Positions 23,806 through 33,873 of a stretch of 64,000 nucleotides of DNA are shown here, in pieces. The stretch comes from Anaerocolumna aminovalerica (lineage in GTDB: Bacteria > Bacillota > Clostridia > Lachnospirales > Lachnospiraceae). The stretch spans positions 1 through 64,000 of the forward strand of contig NZ_FOWD01000024.1 of assembly GCF_900115365.1 (NCBI RefSeq), in the 5' to 3' direction. The notes beneath the pieces were generated by a model. It ran no database searches. It worked only from the letters and a program-made list of their open reading frames with translations, and was not told the DNA's origin. The position numbers and the translations under genes were made by a program. Each line of letters starts with the position of its first letter. The stretch's first letter is position 1.

Positions 23806-26129
23806 GTGAGTATGAAAGAAAAATTCCTGTGGTAGCTTTAAGAGGAATGGCAGTACTTCCGGGTATGTTAATTCATTTTGATATAAATCGCCCCAAATCC
23901 ATAGAGGCAGTAGAGAGTGCTATGGATAACAACCAAATGGTGTTACTTTTAACCCAGCGAGATCCGGATGTAGAAGAGCCGGAGCAAAAAGATTTATATG
24001 AAATTGGTACATTAGCACAAATTAAGCAATTAATTAAATTACCTGGAGATATATTAAGAGTCCTGGTTTCAGGAACAGAAAGAGCTAAGCTGGAAAGTCT
24101 GGAACCAGACAGTACTTATTTAGTGGGCGAAATTCAGTTGCTGGAAGATAAGACTAAGATACAATTATCTCCTCTGGAGCAAGAGGCCATGCTTCGAGGT
24201 CTAAAAGATATATTTGAGCTTTATTCCATAGAGAATACCAGAATCGGGAAAGAAGTAGTAAAGCAAATTCTGAATGCAAAAGAGCTTCAGGAAATGATTG
24301 ATTTAATTGGAATTAATATACCTCTTAGCGTAGAAGGTAAGCAGATATTAATTGAAGCTGTAAATTTAGTTGACAGATATGAAAAATTAATGGTAATGAT
24401 TTCAGAAGAGATTGAAATCCTAAGAATTAAGAAAGATTTACAAGCAAAGGTTAAAGAAAAAGTAGATAAAAATCAAAAAGATTATATTCTACGGGAACAA
24501 TTAAAAGTAATTCGTGAAGAACTTGGAGAAAGTAATACTGTTTCTGATGCTGAGAATTTTATGGCAGCCGTGGAGAAACTGAAGGCAAAAAAAGAAGTAA
24601 AAGAAAAAATCATCAACGAAATTAACCGCTATAAGAATATGCCGGGCAATTCCTCAGAAAGTGCTGTAGTAAGAGGCTATATAGAGACTTTATTGGCTCT
24701 TCCCTGGGATAAAACCAGCAAGGATAATTTAGACATTAATCATGGGGAGAAAATCTTGAATGAAGATCACTACGGACTGGAAAAAGTAAAAGAAAGAATT
24801 TTAGAATTTCTTTCTGTAAGATCTTTAACCAAAAAGGGCGATAGTCCAATCCTGTGTTTAGTGGGGCCGCCGGGTACCGGTAAAACCTCCATAGCCAGAT
24901 CAGTGGCAAAGGCTTTGAATAAAGAATATGTTCGAATCAGCCTTGGAGGTGTGAGAGACGAGGCGGAAATTCGCGGACACAGAAGGACCTATGTTGGTGC
25001 ATTGCCAGGAAGAATTGTATCTGGTCTAAAAAGTGCCGGTGTAAAGAATCCTCTATACCTATTAGACGAAATTGATAAAGTAAGCAGTGACTATAAAGGA
25101 GATACTTCTTCTGCACTTTTAGAGGTACTGGATGGGGAACAAAATAATAAGTTTGTGGACCATTATGTAGAAATTCCTGTAGATTTATCCGAAATATTAT
25201 TCATTGCCACCGCTAATACAGTACAAACTATACCAAGGCCATTGCTGGATAGAATGGAACTGATTGAAGTAACCAGCTATACGGAGAATGAAAAACTTCA
25301 TATAGCAAAAGAACATTTAATAAGAAAGGTTATGGAGAAAAATGGTTTAAAAGAAAAACAATTAACCATTTCCGATCATGCATTAAAAGGGATAATATCC
25401 GGTTATACAAAAGAAGCAGGTGTTCGTAACCTGGAAAGAAAGTTAAGTGAAATATGCAGAAAAGCTGCAAAAGAACTGGTTAGCAAAAAGAAAGTACAAG
25501 TTAAAATTACAGAAAAGAATTTGGTGAAATATTTAGGCAAGGAAAAATATACACATCAAATGGCCAATGAGAAAAATGAAATTGGTATAGTTAGAGGTCT
25601 TGCGTGGACAAGTTTTGGCGGGGATACACTGCAAATTGAAGTGAATGTTATGCCGGGTAAAGGTAAATTCGAATTAACAGGTCAATTAGGGGATGTTATG
25701 AAAGAATCTGCTAAAGCAGGTATTAGTTATATTCGCTCAGTTAGTGAACAATATGGTATAGAAGTAGAATATTTTGAGAAACATGATATTCATATTCATA
25801 TACCGGAAGGTGCAGTGCCAAAAGATGGTCCTTCTGCCGGAATTACTATGGCAACAGCAATGATGTCGGCTGTTCTAAAAAGACCGGTTCGGGCAGACAT
25901 AGCCATGACTGGTGAGATTACTCTAAGAGGAAGAGTACTTCCAATTGGTGGATTAAAAGAAAAAATATTGGCTGCAAAAGCAGCGAAAATCAAACTGGTA
26001 CTGGTACCGGAACAGAACAAAAAAGATGTAGAAGAAATATCCTCGGAGATTTTGGATGGAATTGCTATACAGTACGTAGATACTATGGAGGAAGTTCTTT
26101 CCTTTTCACTTGTTCCGGAGGAAAAATAG
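23802..26129 (+). CDS. lon: ATP-dependent protease Lon (LonA)
   Basis: Homo-oligomeric AAA+ serine protease of 775 residues. It has the LonA N-terminal domain (KIPVVALRGMAVLPGM onward), a coiled-coil stretch about 200-250, Walker A in GPPGTGKTS, Walker B LYLLDEIDKV and the proteolytic domain with the Ser678-Lys dyad (PKDGPSAGITM, later Lys in LPIGGLKEKILAAK). It degrades damaged and regulatory proteins. It follows clpX and precedes engB, the common Firmicutes arrangement. It has an unusual leader with hairpin and mini-ORF. Confidence 0.97.
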   Translation: MSEYERKIPVVALRGMAVLPGMLIHFDINRPKSIEAVESAMDNNQMVLLLTQRDPDVEEPEQKDLYEIGTLAQIKQLIKLPGDILRVLVSGTERAKLESLEPDSTYLVGEIQLLEDKTKIQLSPLEQEAMLRGLKDIFELYSIENTRIGKEVVKQILNAKELQEMIDLIGINIPLSVEGKQILIEAVNLVDRYEKLMVMISEEIEILRIKKDLQAKVKEKVDKNQKDYILREQLKVIREELGESNTVSDAENFMAAVEKLKAKKEVKEKIINEINRYKNMPGNSSESAVVRGYIETLLALPWDKTSKDNLDINHGEKILNEDHYGLEKVKERILEFLSVRSLTKKGDSPILCLVGPPGTGKTSIARSVAKALNKEYVRISLGGVRDEAEIRGHRRTYVGALPGRIVSGLKSAGVKNPLYLLDEIDKVSSDYKGDTSSALLEVLDGEQNNKFVDHYVEIPVDLSEILFIATANTVQTIPRPLLDRMELIEVTSYTENEKLHIAKEHLIRKVMEKNGLKEKQLTISDHALKGIISGYTKEAGVRNLERKLSEICRKAAKELVSKKKVQVKITEKNLVKYLGKEKYTHQMANEKNEIGIVRGLAWTSFGGDTLQIEVNVMPGKGKFELTGQLGDVMKESAKAGISYIRSVSEQYGIEVEYFEKHDIHIHIPEGAVPKDGPSAGITMATAMMSAVLKRPVRADIAMTGEITLRGRVLPIGGLKEKILAAKAAKIKLVLVPEQNKKDVEEISSEILDGIAIQYVDTMEEVLSFSLVPEEK

Positions 26130-26178
26130 TTTTGGATCAGCACCTTGTGTAAATACGTGAGCAGGATAGGAGAGAAAT

Positions 26179-26766
26179 ATGGTTGTAAAAAGTGTAAATT
26201 TAGAAACTGTATGCGGAATTACGAGTACATTACCACAAAATGATAAAATAGAAATTGCATTTGCTGGAAAATCCAACGTTGGTAAGTCATCTCTCATTAA
26301 CGCTTTAATGAATCGTAAGGCATATGCAAGAACGTCATCACAACCAGGTAAAACTCAAACTATTAATTTTTATAATATCAATGACGAATTATACTTTGTA
26401 GATCTTCCTGGCTATGGTTATGCAAAGGTTGCAGAAGCTTTAAAAGAAAAATGGGGTAAAATGATTGAACGTTATCTAAAAACATCAAAGCAATTAAAGA
26501 TTATTTTTTTGTTAATAGACATTCGTCATGAACCTTCTGTAAATGATCGTAATATGTATGAGTGGATAGTTTATAACGGATTTGAACCTGTTATTATTGC
26601 TACAAAGCTGGATAAAATTAACCGCAGCCAGAAAGATAAACAGATTAAACTGATTCGGGAAGGGTTAAATGCAAAACCTGGTACTAGAATTATTCCATTT
26701 TCATCATTGTCTAAACAAGGCAGAGATGAAATATGGGAATGTATTGAAGAAATAATGGAAGTGTAA
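26179..26766 (+). CDS. engB: Ribosome biogenesis GTP-binding protein EngB (YsxC/YihA)
   Basis: Essential GTPase for assembly of the large ribosomal subunit. 195 residues. G1 is AGKSNVGKSSLIN, G2 region TSSQPGKTQTINFY, G3 DLPGYG, G4 TKLDK, and SSLSKQG near G5. The ATG follows AGGAGAG. It is 49 nt after lon and probably co-transcribed, as in Bacillus lonA-ysxC. Confidence 0.97.
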   Translation: MVVKSVNLETVCGITSTLPQNDKIEIAFAGKSNVGKSSLINALMNRKAYARTSSQPGKTQTINFYNINDELYFVDLPGYGYAKVAEALKEKWGKMIERYLKTSKQLKIIFLLIDIRHEPSVNDRNMYEWIVYNGFEPVIIATKLDKINRSQKDKQIKLIREGLNAKPGTRIIPFSSLSKQGRDEIWECIEEIMEV

Positions 26767-26893
26767 ATAATTGCTAAACTAATAATCTACTTAAAGACTT
26801 AAACAAAAGCAATTTTAAGAATATAAGATATTACCTTCGGAGAAAATAATTAAGAACTCATTGTTTCCTAATTTTTTAGAAAGGTGGTATATT

Positions 26894-27268
26894 ATGACTA
26901 AAAGAAGTAATGACGATAATAGGTGCATTGAAAATGAACGTAGAATTGACCATCTTAGAAATATAGTGGAAAAACAAACTCGTTCAGAACGTCATTTAGA
27001 AGAACACTCTGATATATCCAAATCTTCTGAAAATATAGCTCATGTAAAAGATATTCAAAGAGAACGGGAAAATGAAATTCAAAACCTAAAGGATATTATT
27101 GCCCATGGTGAAAATCATACAAATGATCAATTAGAGAATACAAAAAAACGTTTGAAATATACGGAAGGTTATTTAAACCATAATGCAGATCAAATGGATG
27201 ATGAAACATTAGAAAGTACAAAACGTAAACAGGAGCACAGAAGAGAACAGGTTGATCAATTAAAGTAA
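26894..27268 (+). CDS. Small charged coiled-coil protein of unknown function
   Basis: 124 residues, very hydrophilic, rich in Glu, Lys, Asn, Arg and His, predicted almost wholly helical. Repeated segments such as LEEHSD..ENIAHVKDIQRERENEIQNLKDI and QLENTKKRLKYTEGYLNHNADQ suggest an extended coiled coil. It has no membrane segment or cysteine. The ATG is behind AAAGGTGG; an earlier in-frame ATG at 26861 has none. It is monocistronic with its own terminator. I do not recognise a family. Similar small proteins in spore formers are sometimes sporulation-related, but nothing here shows that. Confidence 0.65.
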   Translation: MTKRSNDDNRCIENERRIDHLRNIVEKQTRSERHLEEHSDISKSSENIAHVKDIQRERENEIQNLKDIIAHGENHTNDQLENTKKRLKYTEGYLNHNADQMDDETLESTKRKQEHRREQVDQLK

Positions 27269-27308
27269 AAAAACAGTGCAGGTATCAATTACCTGCACTG
27301 TTTTTTGA
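27267..27308. terminator. Bidirectional rho-independent terminator
   Basis: ACAGTGCAGGTA and TACCTGCACTGT form a 12-bp stem around a tiny loop (about 27273-27301), flanked by A7 and T6. It serves convergent genes on both sides. Confidence 0.92.
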
Positions 27309-27324
27309 TTTAAACACCATCTAT

Positions 27325-27855
27325 TTACTCATCATCTTCTTTTAATAAAGTTGAGACTACAAAAGCATATATTTTTTGGCTTTCTGTCCTCCAATTATTA
27401 CAGAGTTTTGAAGCTTCTTCTTTCGTAGGCACGGATATACTTAAGTCGATAATGGGTTCTTCCTTTTCCAATACACGGAGTCGAGCCATGTATTCTCCTT
27501 TTTTTGCCTCAAAGTATTCTGCAAGAATAGATGTTTCGTTTCTTAGTGAATACTGATTTTCTTTTAAGTACTCTATGATTTCTTCTTGAATTACGGAAGA
27601 AATCATATTATCAAAGAAAGACAAGGTTTCTCTGCCTTCATTATTAATCTTATAATATGAATTATGCCCGATGGTTTCCATGTTTATGAACTCAGCCTCG
27701 ATTAATTCGGAGATAGACTGTTGAACATTAAAGTAGTTGGTATACCCTTTTTCTAATATAAAGTTTGATATTTGTGAATTGGTTAAAGGAAAATCTACTT
27801 TATCCAGAAGAAATAATATAATCAATTTATATAATGTAAAAGCATCTGATTCCAT
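27325..27855 (-). CDS. DUF4364 family protein (winged-helix-like)
   Basis: 176 residues beginning MESDAFTLYKLIILFLLDKVDFPLT-like, with LTNSQISNFILEKGYTNYFNVQQSISEL, the recognition-like helix region of DUF4364. The fold resembles PadR/wHTH regulators, but no target or ligand is known. The ending KEDDE is acidic. The ATG is preceded by GAGG within the GGTGCT cassette. It is widespread in Clostridia as a single gene; a transcriptional role is inferred only from fold. Confidence 0.75.
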   Translation of the reverse strand: MESDAFTLYKLIILFLLDKVDFPLTNSQISNFILEKGYTNYFNVQQSISELIEAEFINMETIGHNSYYKINNEGRETLSFFDNMISSVIQEEIIEYLKENQYSLRNETSILAEYFEAKKGEYMARLRVLEKEEPIIDLSISVPTKEEASKLCNNWRTESQKIYAFVVSTLLKEDDE

Positions 27856-27857
27856 TC

Positions 27858-27888
27858 AATAACCTCGATTCCGGTGCTTTAGCACCAT
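27858..27888 (-). promoter_or_regulatory. GGTGCT hairpin plus Shine-Dalgarno cassette (DUF4364 gene)
   Basis: On the minus strand GGTGCTAAAGCACC (27886-27873) is followed by GGAATCGAGG and TTATTGA before the ATG at 27855. The fourth copy of the cassette. Confidence 0.7.
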
Positions 27889-27949
27889 ATAATAATGGTA
27901 GCGATTTGTGCCACCGCACAAACTGCCGGTTGAAAAATATTGTTTTTCC

Positions 27950-28903
27950 CTATATGACATCCCAGCATTTACCCTGCCAGGTCTTTCTTATTTTAAACTC
28001 TTTATGAATTCTATTCAAGACTAACTTTTTATTGGAACTCCATAATGGGGCAATTAATAAACTCTTAGGTCCATCTCCTGTTAATCTATGAATGACCATA
28101 TCTTTTGGAAGCATCTCAATACAGGATATCAGAATATCCATGTATTCTTCAAGAGAAAGTACATGAAAAGAGTATTTTGCCAAATCCGTGTTTTTTAGCA
28201 CATGGAGTAATTGCAGTTTTATTCCCTGAATAGGCATTCCTTTTTTGTGAAAGGAGGTAATGTAGGATATGGTCTCTAACATATCAGAAAAACTTTCTCC
28301 GGGCAAGCCAAGTATAATATGAACAACCACGGTTACATTTATTTGATGCAGATTTTTAACAGCTTCTTCAAAACAGGAAAGAGAATAGCCTCTCCTTATA
28401 AGCTGAGAGGTTTTCTCATGACAAGTTTGTAAACCAAGTTCAATCCATACCGGTTTTATTTTATTTAAATCTGCCAGCAGAGCAATTACGTCATCTGCAA
28501 GGCAATCCGGACGGGTTGCTATGGATAAAGCTGCAATGTCCGGATGAGATATGGCCTCTGTAAATATATTGCGCAGATGAGATATTTCACCATAAGTGTT
28601 AGTGTATGCCTGAAAATAAGCGATATATTTTTCAGTGATATCTTTTCCATTTATTTTACCTTTCACCAGCTTTTTTGCTTCTTCTATCTGATTGGTAACG
28701 GATAGTTCTGGAGAAGCAGCAAAATCCCCGGAACCGCCTAAGCTGCAGAAGATACATCCTGATGTTCCCAAAGTCCCGTCACGATTAGGACAGGTCATGC
28801 CCCCATTAAGAGACAGTTTGTACACCTTTTGTCCAAATTCTTGTTTTAGATAATAATTGAGGGAATAATAAGGCTTATCTCCCCAAACTTGTATGTCAGT
28901 CAA
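27950..28903 (-). CDS. TIGR01212-family radical SAM protein (YtqA-like)
   Basis: Radical S-adenosylmethionine enzyme of 317 residues. The [4Fe-4S] cluster cysteines are Cys38, Cys50 and Cys53 (CPNRDG..GCIFC), the spacing used by this subgroup, which is related to Elp3-like enzymes. Other segments: FQAYTNTYG, IATRPDCL, ELGLQTCHEKT and HIILGLPGE are conserved Elp3-type positions. Recent work on relatives points to tRNA modification, but the product here is not settled. It lies 36 nt downstream of the malic enzyme gene on the same strand. Confidence 0.87.
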   Translation of the reverse strand: MTDIQVWGDKPYYSLNYYLKQEFGQKVYKLSLNGGMTCPNRDGTLGTSGCIFCSLGGSGDFAASPELSVTNQIEEAKKLVKGKINGKDITEKYIAYFQAYTNTYGEISHLRNIFTEAISHPDIAALSIATRPDCLADDVIALLADLNKIKPVWIELGLQTCHEKTSQLIRRGYSLSCFEEAVKNLHQINVTVVVHIILGLPGESFSDMLETISYITSFHKKGMPIQGIKLQLLHVLKNTDLAKYSFHVLSLEEYMDILISCIEMLPKDMVIHRLTGDGPKSLLIAPLWSSNKKLVLNRIHKEFKIRKTWQGKCWDVI

Positions 28904-28939
28904 AAAAATTCTCCTTAATAATGGTAATGATTGCTTGGT

Positions 28940-30094
28940 TTATTCTGAAATATGAGACTTTACAGCATTGCATACCGCGTTGCATACTCTTGGATCAAAT
29001 GGCTGGGGCATAATATTATCTGCATTAAGCTCACTATCGTCTATTAATCCTGCAATAGCTTGCGCAGCAGCCAGCTTCATTTCTTCCGTAATTTGTGCTG
29101 CCCGCCCTTCTAATGCTCCTTTAAATATTCCCGGAAAGGCAAGTACATTATTTACCTGATTAGGAAAATCGGAACGTCCGGTACCTACAACTTTAGCTCC
29201 AGCTTCCTTTGCCAGGTCAGGCATAATTTCCGGTACAGGGTTTGCCATAGCAAATAAAATGGAATCGTTATTCATAGAAGCTACCATTTCTTTGGTAAGA
29301 ATATTTGGAGCAGATACTCCGATGAATATATCGGTACCTTTTAATGCATCAGCTAATGTACCTTGTTTACCCGGCAGATTGGTTACCTCCATCATTTGCC
29401 TCTGCATCCAGTTCAGATCAGGAGCAGACTTAGATAAGATACCTGTTTTATCACATAAAGTTACATCAGTGAATCCGTAATTTAATAACAATTTGGCTAT
29501 GGCAATTCCAGCAGAACCGGCACCATTAACCACAACCTTACAATTTTCTTTTTGTTTTCCCGTTACTTTTAAACTGTTAATAACACCTGCTAAAACAACA
29601 ATGGCAGTACCGTGCTGATCGTCATGGAATACAGGAATATTTAATAGTTCTTTTAAGCGTTCCTCAATTTCAAAGCAGCGGGGAGCTGCAATGTCTTCCA
29701 GGTTAATACCTCCAAAGGCAGGTGCAATATTAACAATGGTTTTAATGATTTCTTCGGTGTCTTGAGTATCCAGACATATTGGAAATGCATTAACTCCTGC
29801 AAATTCTTTGAACAATACCGCTTTTCCTTCCATAACCGGCATGGCAGCCAGGGGGCCGATATTACCCAACCCTAAAACCGCGCTTCCATCAGAAACAACT
29901 GCCACAGTATTGGATTTTATTGTATACCGGTAAGCTGCATCGGGATTCTTATTTATTACTTTACAAGGTTCTGCTACTCCCGGGGTATAGGCTAAAGCAA
30001 GATCTTCTTTGGAATTAACAGAACATTTTGAAGTGGTTTCAATTTTTCCCTTCCATTTTTCGTGTAACAATAATGACTGGTCGTTTAAATTCAT
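28940..30094 (-). CDS. NAD(P)-dependent malic enzyme
   Basis: Oxidatively decarboxylates malate to pyruvate. Short bacterial form, 384 residues. YTPGVAEPC at about 33-41 holds the catalytic Tyr region, [20 protein letters not shown] contains the catalytic Lys, [15 protein letters not shown] the metal-binding acids, and [13 protein letters not shown] the NAD-binding site. No phosphotransacetylase domain is fused, unlike larger malic enzymes. It is probably co-transcribed with the downstream radical SAM gene. Confidence 0.93.
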   Translation of the reverse strand: MNLNDQSLLLHEKWKGKIETTSKCSVNSKEDLALAYTPGVAEPCKVINKNPDAAYRYTIKSNTVAVVSDGSAVLGLGNIGPLAAMPVMEGKAVLFKEFAGVNAFPICLDTQDTEEIIKTIVNIAPAFGGINLEDIAAPRCFEIEERLKELLNIPVFHDDQHGTAIVVLAGVINSLKVTGKQKENCKVVVNGAGSAGIAIAKLLLNYGFTDVTLCDKTGILSKSAPDLNWMQRQMMEVTNLPGKQGTLADALKGTDIFIGVSAPNILTKEMVASMNNDSILFAMANPVPEIMPDLAKEAGAKVVGTGRSDFPNQVNNVLAFPGIFKGALEGRAAQITEEMKLAAAQAIAGLIDDSELNADNIMPQPFDPRVCNAVCNAVKSHISE

Positions 30095-30444
30095 AGTGTT
30101 ATACCATCCATTCCTTTCTGTATCAGTATGTTGCTTAGTTTTTTATTTCTTTCCGTTTTTGATAATAATACCACTAGAAATCAGGTAAAACAAGTCTGCT
30201 CACCATAAATATTCCAAAATTTTTAATTCTTTGGTCCTATTTTAATCTAATTTTAAAAAAAGCCTTTTTTTTCAAATAGAATAGGTGTATAATAAGTAAA
30301 AGTTTATTTGATTATTCAATACTGCTTATTTCATTAGAGTCGTCTTATCTTAATCGTAATTACTCCCAATTGATACTGTAAAAATAGCTTAATAATGTTT
30401 ATAGGAATAAAAGTTATTAAAGACCTTATTAAAGGAGCGTGTAC
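30095..30444. other. 350-nt divergent intergenic region (malic enzyme / rho)
   Basis: Very AT-rich region between divergent genes. A TATAAT box near 30288-30293 points toward rho with a long (about 150 nt) leader, which suits known Rho autoregulation, but the -35 box is poor. No RNA gene or riboswitch was recognised. Confidence 0.4.
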
Positions 30445-31935
30445 ATGGAAACAAATTTGAACGCAATGTCTCTAGCTGAGCTTAGAGCGTTGGCAAAGAA
30501 TAAAGGAATTAAAGGAATAACCGCATTGAGAAAACAGGAACTGATTGATGCTTTAAAAGAAAATGATGATAATGGGATGACGATGGACGAAGTAATAAGA
30601 ACACAAGATAATACCGTGGAAGGAGCAATAAGGACACAAAATACTGTGGAAGAAGCAATAAGGACACAAGATAATACGGTGGAAGAACATAATAAGCAGG
30701 ATATGCAAGGTCAAGATATTGGACAACAGGATTCGGATTTTAGAAAAAATAAAGTACAAAATGATGCTAGAAAACTCAATGCATCCTCAGAAGCAGAACA
30801 ATTGGACAGTGGAGAGACCAAAGAGGGTATATTAGAAATCATGCCGGATGGATTTGGATTTATCCGCTGTGATAATTACTTGCCCGGTGAGAACGATGTT
30901 TATGTGTCACCTGCACAAATCAGAAGATTTGGATTAAAAACCGGTGATATTGTTGCAGGTAATACAAGGATCAAAAGCCAGAATGAAAAATTCAGTGCAC
31001 TACTGTTTGTTAAGAGTGTCAATGGCTTTCATCCTTCCGAAGCTCAAAGAAGGAAAAGGTTTGAAGATCTAACACCTGTTTTCCCAAATGATAGAATTCA
31101 TTTAGAAACCCCCGGTGCAAGTGTTGCCATGAGAATGGTGGATTTAATTTCACCTATTGGAAAGGGCCAAAGAGGTATGATTGTATCTCAGCCTAAGACC
31201 GGTAAAACTACTTTATTAAAGCAAATCGCAAAGGCTATTACCAAGAATCATCCGGAAATGAATCTTATTATATTATTAATTGATGAACGGCCGGAAGAAG
31301 TAACAGATATTAAGGAATCCATCGAAGGTAAGAATGTAGAAGTAATTTATTCTACTTTTGATGAGCTTCCGGATAATCATAAACGTGTTTCCGAAATGGT
31401 AATTGAACGTGCCAAAAGACTGGTCGAGCATAAAAAGGATGTTATTATTCTGTTAGACAGTATTACACGACTGGCAAGAGCTTATAATTTAACGGTACAA
31501 GCCAGCGGAAGAACATTATCTGGTGGTTTGGATCCTGCTGCTCTTCATATGCCGAAACGTATCTTTGGTGCGGCAAGGAATATGCGTGAAGGGGGAAGTC
31601 TTACTGTTCTTGCAACTGCCTTAGTGGATACAGGAAGCAGAATGGACGATGTAATTTTTGAAGAATTTAAGGGAACCGGTAACATGGAACTGGTATTAGA
31701 CAGAAGCTTATCAGAGAAACGAATATTCCCGGCCATTGATTTACCAAAGTCCAGTACCAGAAGAGAAGATTTATTATTGAACCAGTCGGAATTAGAGGCT
31801 ACTTATTTAATGCGTAAAGCTTTAAATGGTCTAAAATCCGATGAAGCGGCAGAGAGAATAATAGAAATGTTCTTAAGAACTAAGAGTAATGCAGAATTTA
31901 TTGAAATGATAAAAAAGACAAAAATTGTGTTTTAG
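30445..31935 (+). CDS. rho: Transcription termination factor Rho
   Basis: Hexameric RNA helicase that ends transcription. 496 residues, longer than the ~420 of E. coli. The N-terminal Rho_N helices ([19 protein letters not shown]) are followed by an insertion of about 80 residues (45-120) rich in Asn, Gln, Asp, Glu and Thr, built from repeats of RTQ(D)NTVEE. The cold-shock RNA-binding domain ([14 protein letters not shown]) and ATPase core follow: Walker [22 protein letters not shown] and the Q/R loops. The ATG at 30445 follows AAAGGAG. Clostridial Rho proteins are known to carry such insertions, one of which (C. botulinum) behaves as a prion. Confidence 0.97.
   Translation: METNLNAMSLAELRALAKNKGIKGITALRKQELIDALKENDDNGMTMDEVIRTQDNTVEGAIRTQNTVEEAIRTQDNTVEEHNKQDMQGQDIGQQDSDFRKNKVQNDARKLNASSEAEQLDSGETKEGILEIMPDGFGFIRCDNYLPGENDVYVSPAQIRRFGLKTGDIVAGNTRIKSQNEKFSALLFVKSVNGFHPSEAQRRKRFEDLTPVFPNDRIHLETPGASVAMRMVDLISPIGKGQRGMIVSQPKTGKTTLLKQIAKAITKNHPEMNLIILLIDERPEEVTDIKESIEGKNVEVIYSTFDELPDNHKRVSEMVIERAKRLVEHKKDVIILLDSITRLARAYNLTVQASGRTLSGGLDPAALHMPKRIFGAARNMREGGSLTVLATALVDTGSRMDDVIFEEFKGTGNMELVLDRSLSEKRIFPAIDLPKSSTRREDLLLNQSELEATYLMRKALNGLKSDEAAERIIEMFLRTKSNAEFIEMIKKTKIVF
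30588..30695 (+). repeat. Short in-frame tandem repeat inside rho
   Basis: Three imperfect 33-39-bp repeats encode variants of (E)[11 protein letters not shown]. Slippage could change the length of this segment between strains without shifting the frame. Confidence 0.75.
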
Positions 31936-32047
31936 GTATTGCATAAACGAACAACCTATGCTATAATTAAAAAGCTGTTTATTTGAAATGATTAGTTTGA
32001 CAAAAGTCAACTTTAAACATTAGTATAGTTGCAAAGAGGTGAAAGTA

Positions 32048-32257
32048 ATGAAAGAAGGAATACATCCAAATTATCATCAGGCAAAAGTTACATGTAACTG
32101 TGGTAACGAATTCGTAACTGGTTCAACAAAGAGTGAAATCCACGTAGAAATATGTTCTAAATGCCATTCATTCTACACAGGTCAGCAGAAAGCAGCTGCT
32201 GCTCGCGGAGCTATTGATAAGTTCAATCGTAGATATGGCCTTAGTCAAAACAAATAG
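32048..32257 (+). CDS. rpmE: Ribosomal protein L31
   Basis: 69-residue large-subunit ribosomal protein of the zinc-binding (C+) type. Cys16, Cys18, Cys36 and Cys39 (CNC and CSKC) coordinate zinc. The C-terminal [12 protein letters not shown] is characteristic. The ATG follows GAGGTGA; a GTG nine nt upstream overlaps that site. The position after rho is conserved in Clostridia. A terminator follows. Confidence 0.96.
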   Translation: MKEGIHPNYHQAKVTCNCGNEFVTGSTKSEIHVEICSKCHSFYTGQQKAAAARGAIDKFNRRYGLSQNK

Positions 32258-32287
32258 AAAGACAGAAACATATCAAATGTTAAAAAC

Positions 32288-32319
32288 AGGTTGAGGTTGG
32301 AGAATCTCAGCCTATTTTT
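32288..32319 (+). terminator. Terminator after rpmE
   Basis: AGGTTGAG (32288-32295) pairs with CTCAGCCT (32306-32313), one G:U, followed by ATTTTTA. Confidence 0.7.
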
Positions 32320-32418
32320 AAATTAGCAGAGGTCTTTCTTTTTGAAAAAATAGATGTCCTTCTGCTTTTGGTTAATAAACATAAGATAGATAGCATTTTT
32401 AGAGAGGATGTGGGGTAT

Positions 32419-33867
32419 ATGAAACCATCAGGAATAGGTGGACAAGCAGTTATTGAAGGCGTAATGATGAAAAACAAAGATGAATATGCCATTGCTGTCA
32501 GAAAACCCAATAAGGAAATTGTAATTGAAAAAAGTACCTTTGTAAGTGCAGCAGAAAAATATAAAATATTTAAGCTTCCGATCTTTCGAGGAATGTTATC
32601 TTTCGTGGAGTCCATGATTATTGGCAGCAGAACTTTAACTTTTTCTGCAAGTTTTTTTGAAGAAGAGGAAGAAGTAAAACCAAGCAGGATGGAGAAAGCA
32701 TTTTCAAAGATTTTTAAAGAAAAAGCGGAAAGTGTTATTATGGGAATTACTATGCTTGTTTCTGTAATATTAGCCATTGGAATATTTATTCTTCTTCCTG
32801 GTTTTATAGCCGGTTTATTAACCGAAGTGGTTCAGTCCAGAGTGCTGTTAACGATTATTGAAGGCTGTATCCGTATTTTGTTATTTGTGTCTTATGTAGC
32901 AGCCATATCTCAAATTAAGGATATTAAACGTATGTTTATGTATCACGGTGCTGAACATAAGACTATTAACTGTATTGAACGGGGGTATGAGTTAACAGTT
33001 GAAAATGTAAAACGGCAGTCCAGAGAGCATAAGAGATGCGGTACCAGTTTTATGTTCATTGTAATGTTTGTCAGCATTATATTCTTTATCTTTATACGTG
33101 TTGAGCAACAATGGCTCCGTTATGTGATCAGGGTATTATTAATACCTGTGATTGCTGGTGTTTCTTATGAATTTATCCGGTTGGCGGGAAGAAATGAATC
33201 AAAAATTGTTAACATACTAAGCAGGCCGGGTATGTGGCTTCAGGCCCTTACAACGAAAGAACCGGACAATGACATGATTGAAGTTGCCATTCAATCTGTA
33301 GAAGCGGTATTTGATTGGAAGGAATTTCTGAATACTAATAAAGCAAAAACCTCTAGAAATAAATCAGCGAGAAAAACTGTGAAAAATTCCAAGACAAACA
33401 ATGGAAATGAAAATAGTAAATTAAATGATAATAGTTCAAAAGAAAATAATAAAATAAATCAAAATAAAAACATAAATAATATGAAAATAGAAGAAACTGC
33501 GGAAGAAATTATTGCTAAAAAAGAGAGTTTAAAAGCAAAATCTAAGGTAGTTGCGGATAGTACTTTACAACATCTGGAAGCGGATAAACGTAATGATATT
33601 GAGGAGCAGAATAATCAAAAGAAAGACGACTTAAGTAAAGACAATAAACACAGAAGTGAAAAACATAAAAAATCAGGCAACAATAATTCCAAAAGTAGTG
33701 AAGGTCTAAAAGCTTCTGATAAAAAGCATCCGGTGGATGAAGAGACAGCAGCTGCTATTGGAGAACTGAAAGGAAATCCTTATATTGATGAGGAAGAAGA
33801 CGACGAGATATTAAGGGCGTTGGACCGTTATCTTTTCATTAATGAGAAAAGCAAAGAAGAGGAATGA
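32419..33867 (+). CDS. DUF1385 family membrane protein (YqhQ-like)
   Basis: 482 residues. The N-terminal half is the DUF1385 domain: GIGGQAVIEGVMMKN, then IFRGMLSFVESMI; membrane segments follow at about 100-160 and 205-245, with YHGAEHKTINCIERGYELTVENV and RCGTSFMF, the conserved His/Glu/Cys positions that may bind metal. From about residue 310 a 150-residue low-complexity tail rich in Lys, Asn, Ser and Glu follows, absent from Bacillus YqhQ. The ATG at 32419 gives the conserved start; an in-frame extension upstream is not conserved. Function is unknown. The gene position before prmC is conserved. Confidence 0.85.
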   Translation: MKPSGIGGQAVIEGVMMKNKDEYAIAVRKPNKEIVIEKSTFVSAAEKYKIFKLPIFRGMLSFVESMIIGSRTLTFSASFFEEEEEVKPSRMEKAFSKIFKEKAESVIMGITMLVSVILAIGIFILLPGFIAGLLTEVVQSRVLLTIIEGCIRILLFVSYVAAISQIKDIKRMFMYHGAEHKTINCIERGYELTVENVKRQSREHKRCGTSFMFIVMFVSIIFFIFIRVEQQWLRYVIRVLLIPVIAGVSYEFIRLAGRNESKIVNILSRPGMWLQALTTKEPDNDMIEVAIQSVEAVFDWKEFLNTNKAKTSRNKSARKTVKNSKTNNGNENSKLNDNSSKENNKINQNKNINNMKIEETAEEIIAKKESLKAKSKVVADSTLQHLEADKRNDIEEQNNQKKDDLSKDNKHRSEKHKKSGNNNSKSSEGLKASDKKHPVDEETAAAIGELKGNPYIDEEEDDEILRALDRYLFINEKSKEEE

Positions 33868-33873
33868 TATATC

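Noticed and set aside
30553-30759. Minus-strand frame opposite rho insertion
   Set aside because: It is a by-product of the in-frame repeat; low-complexity and without start signals.
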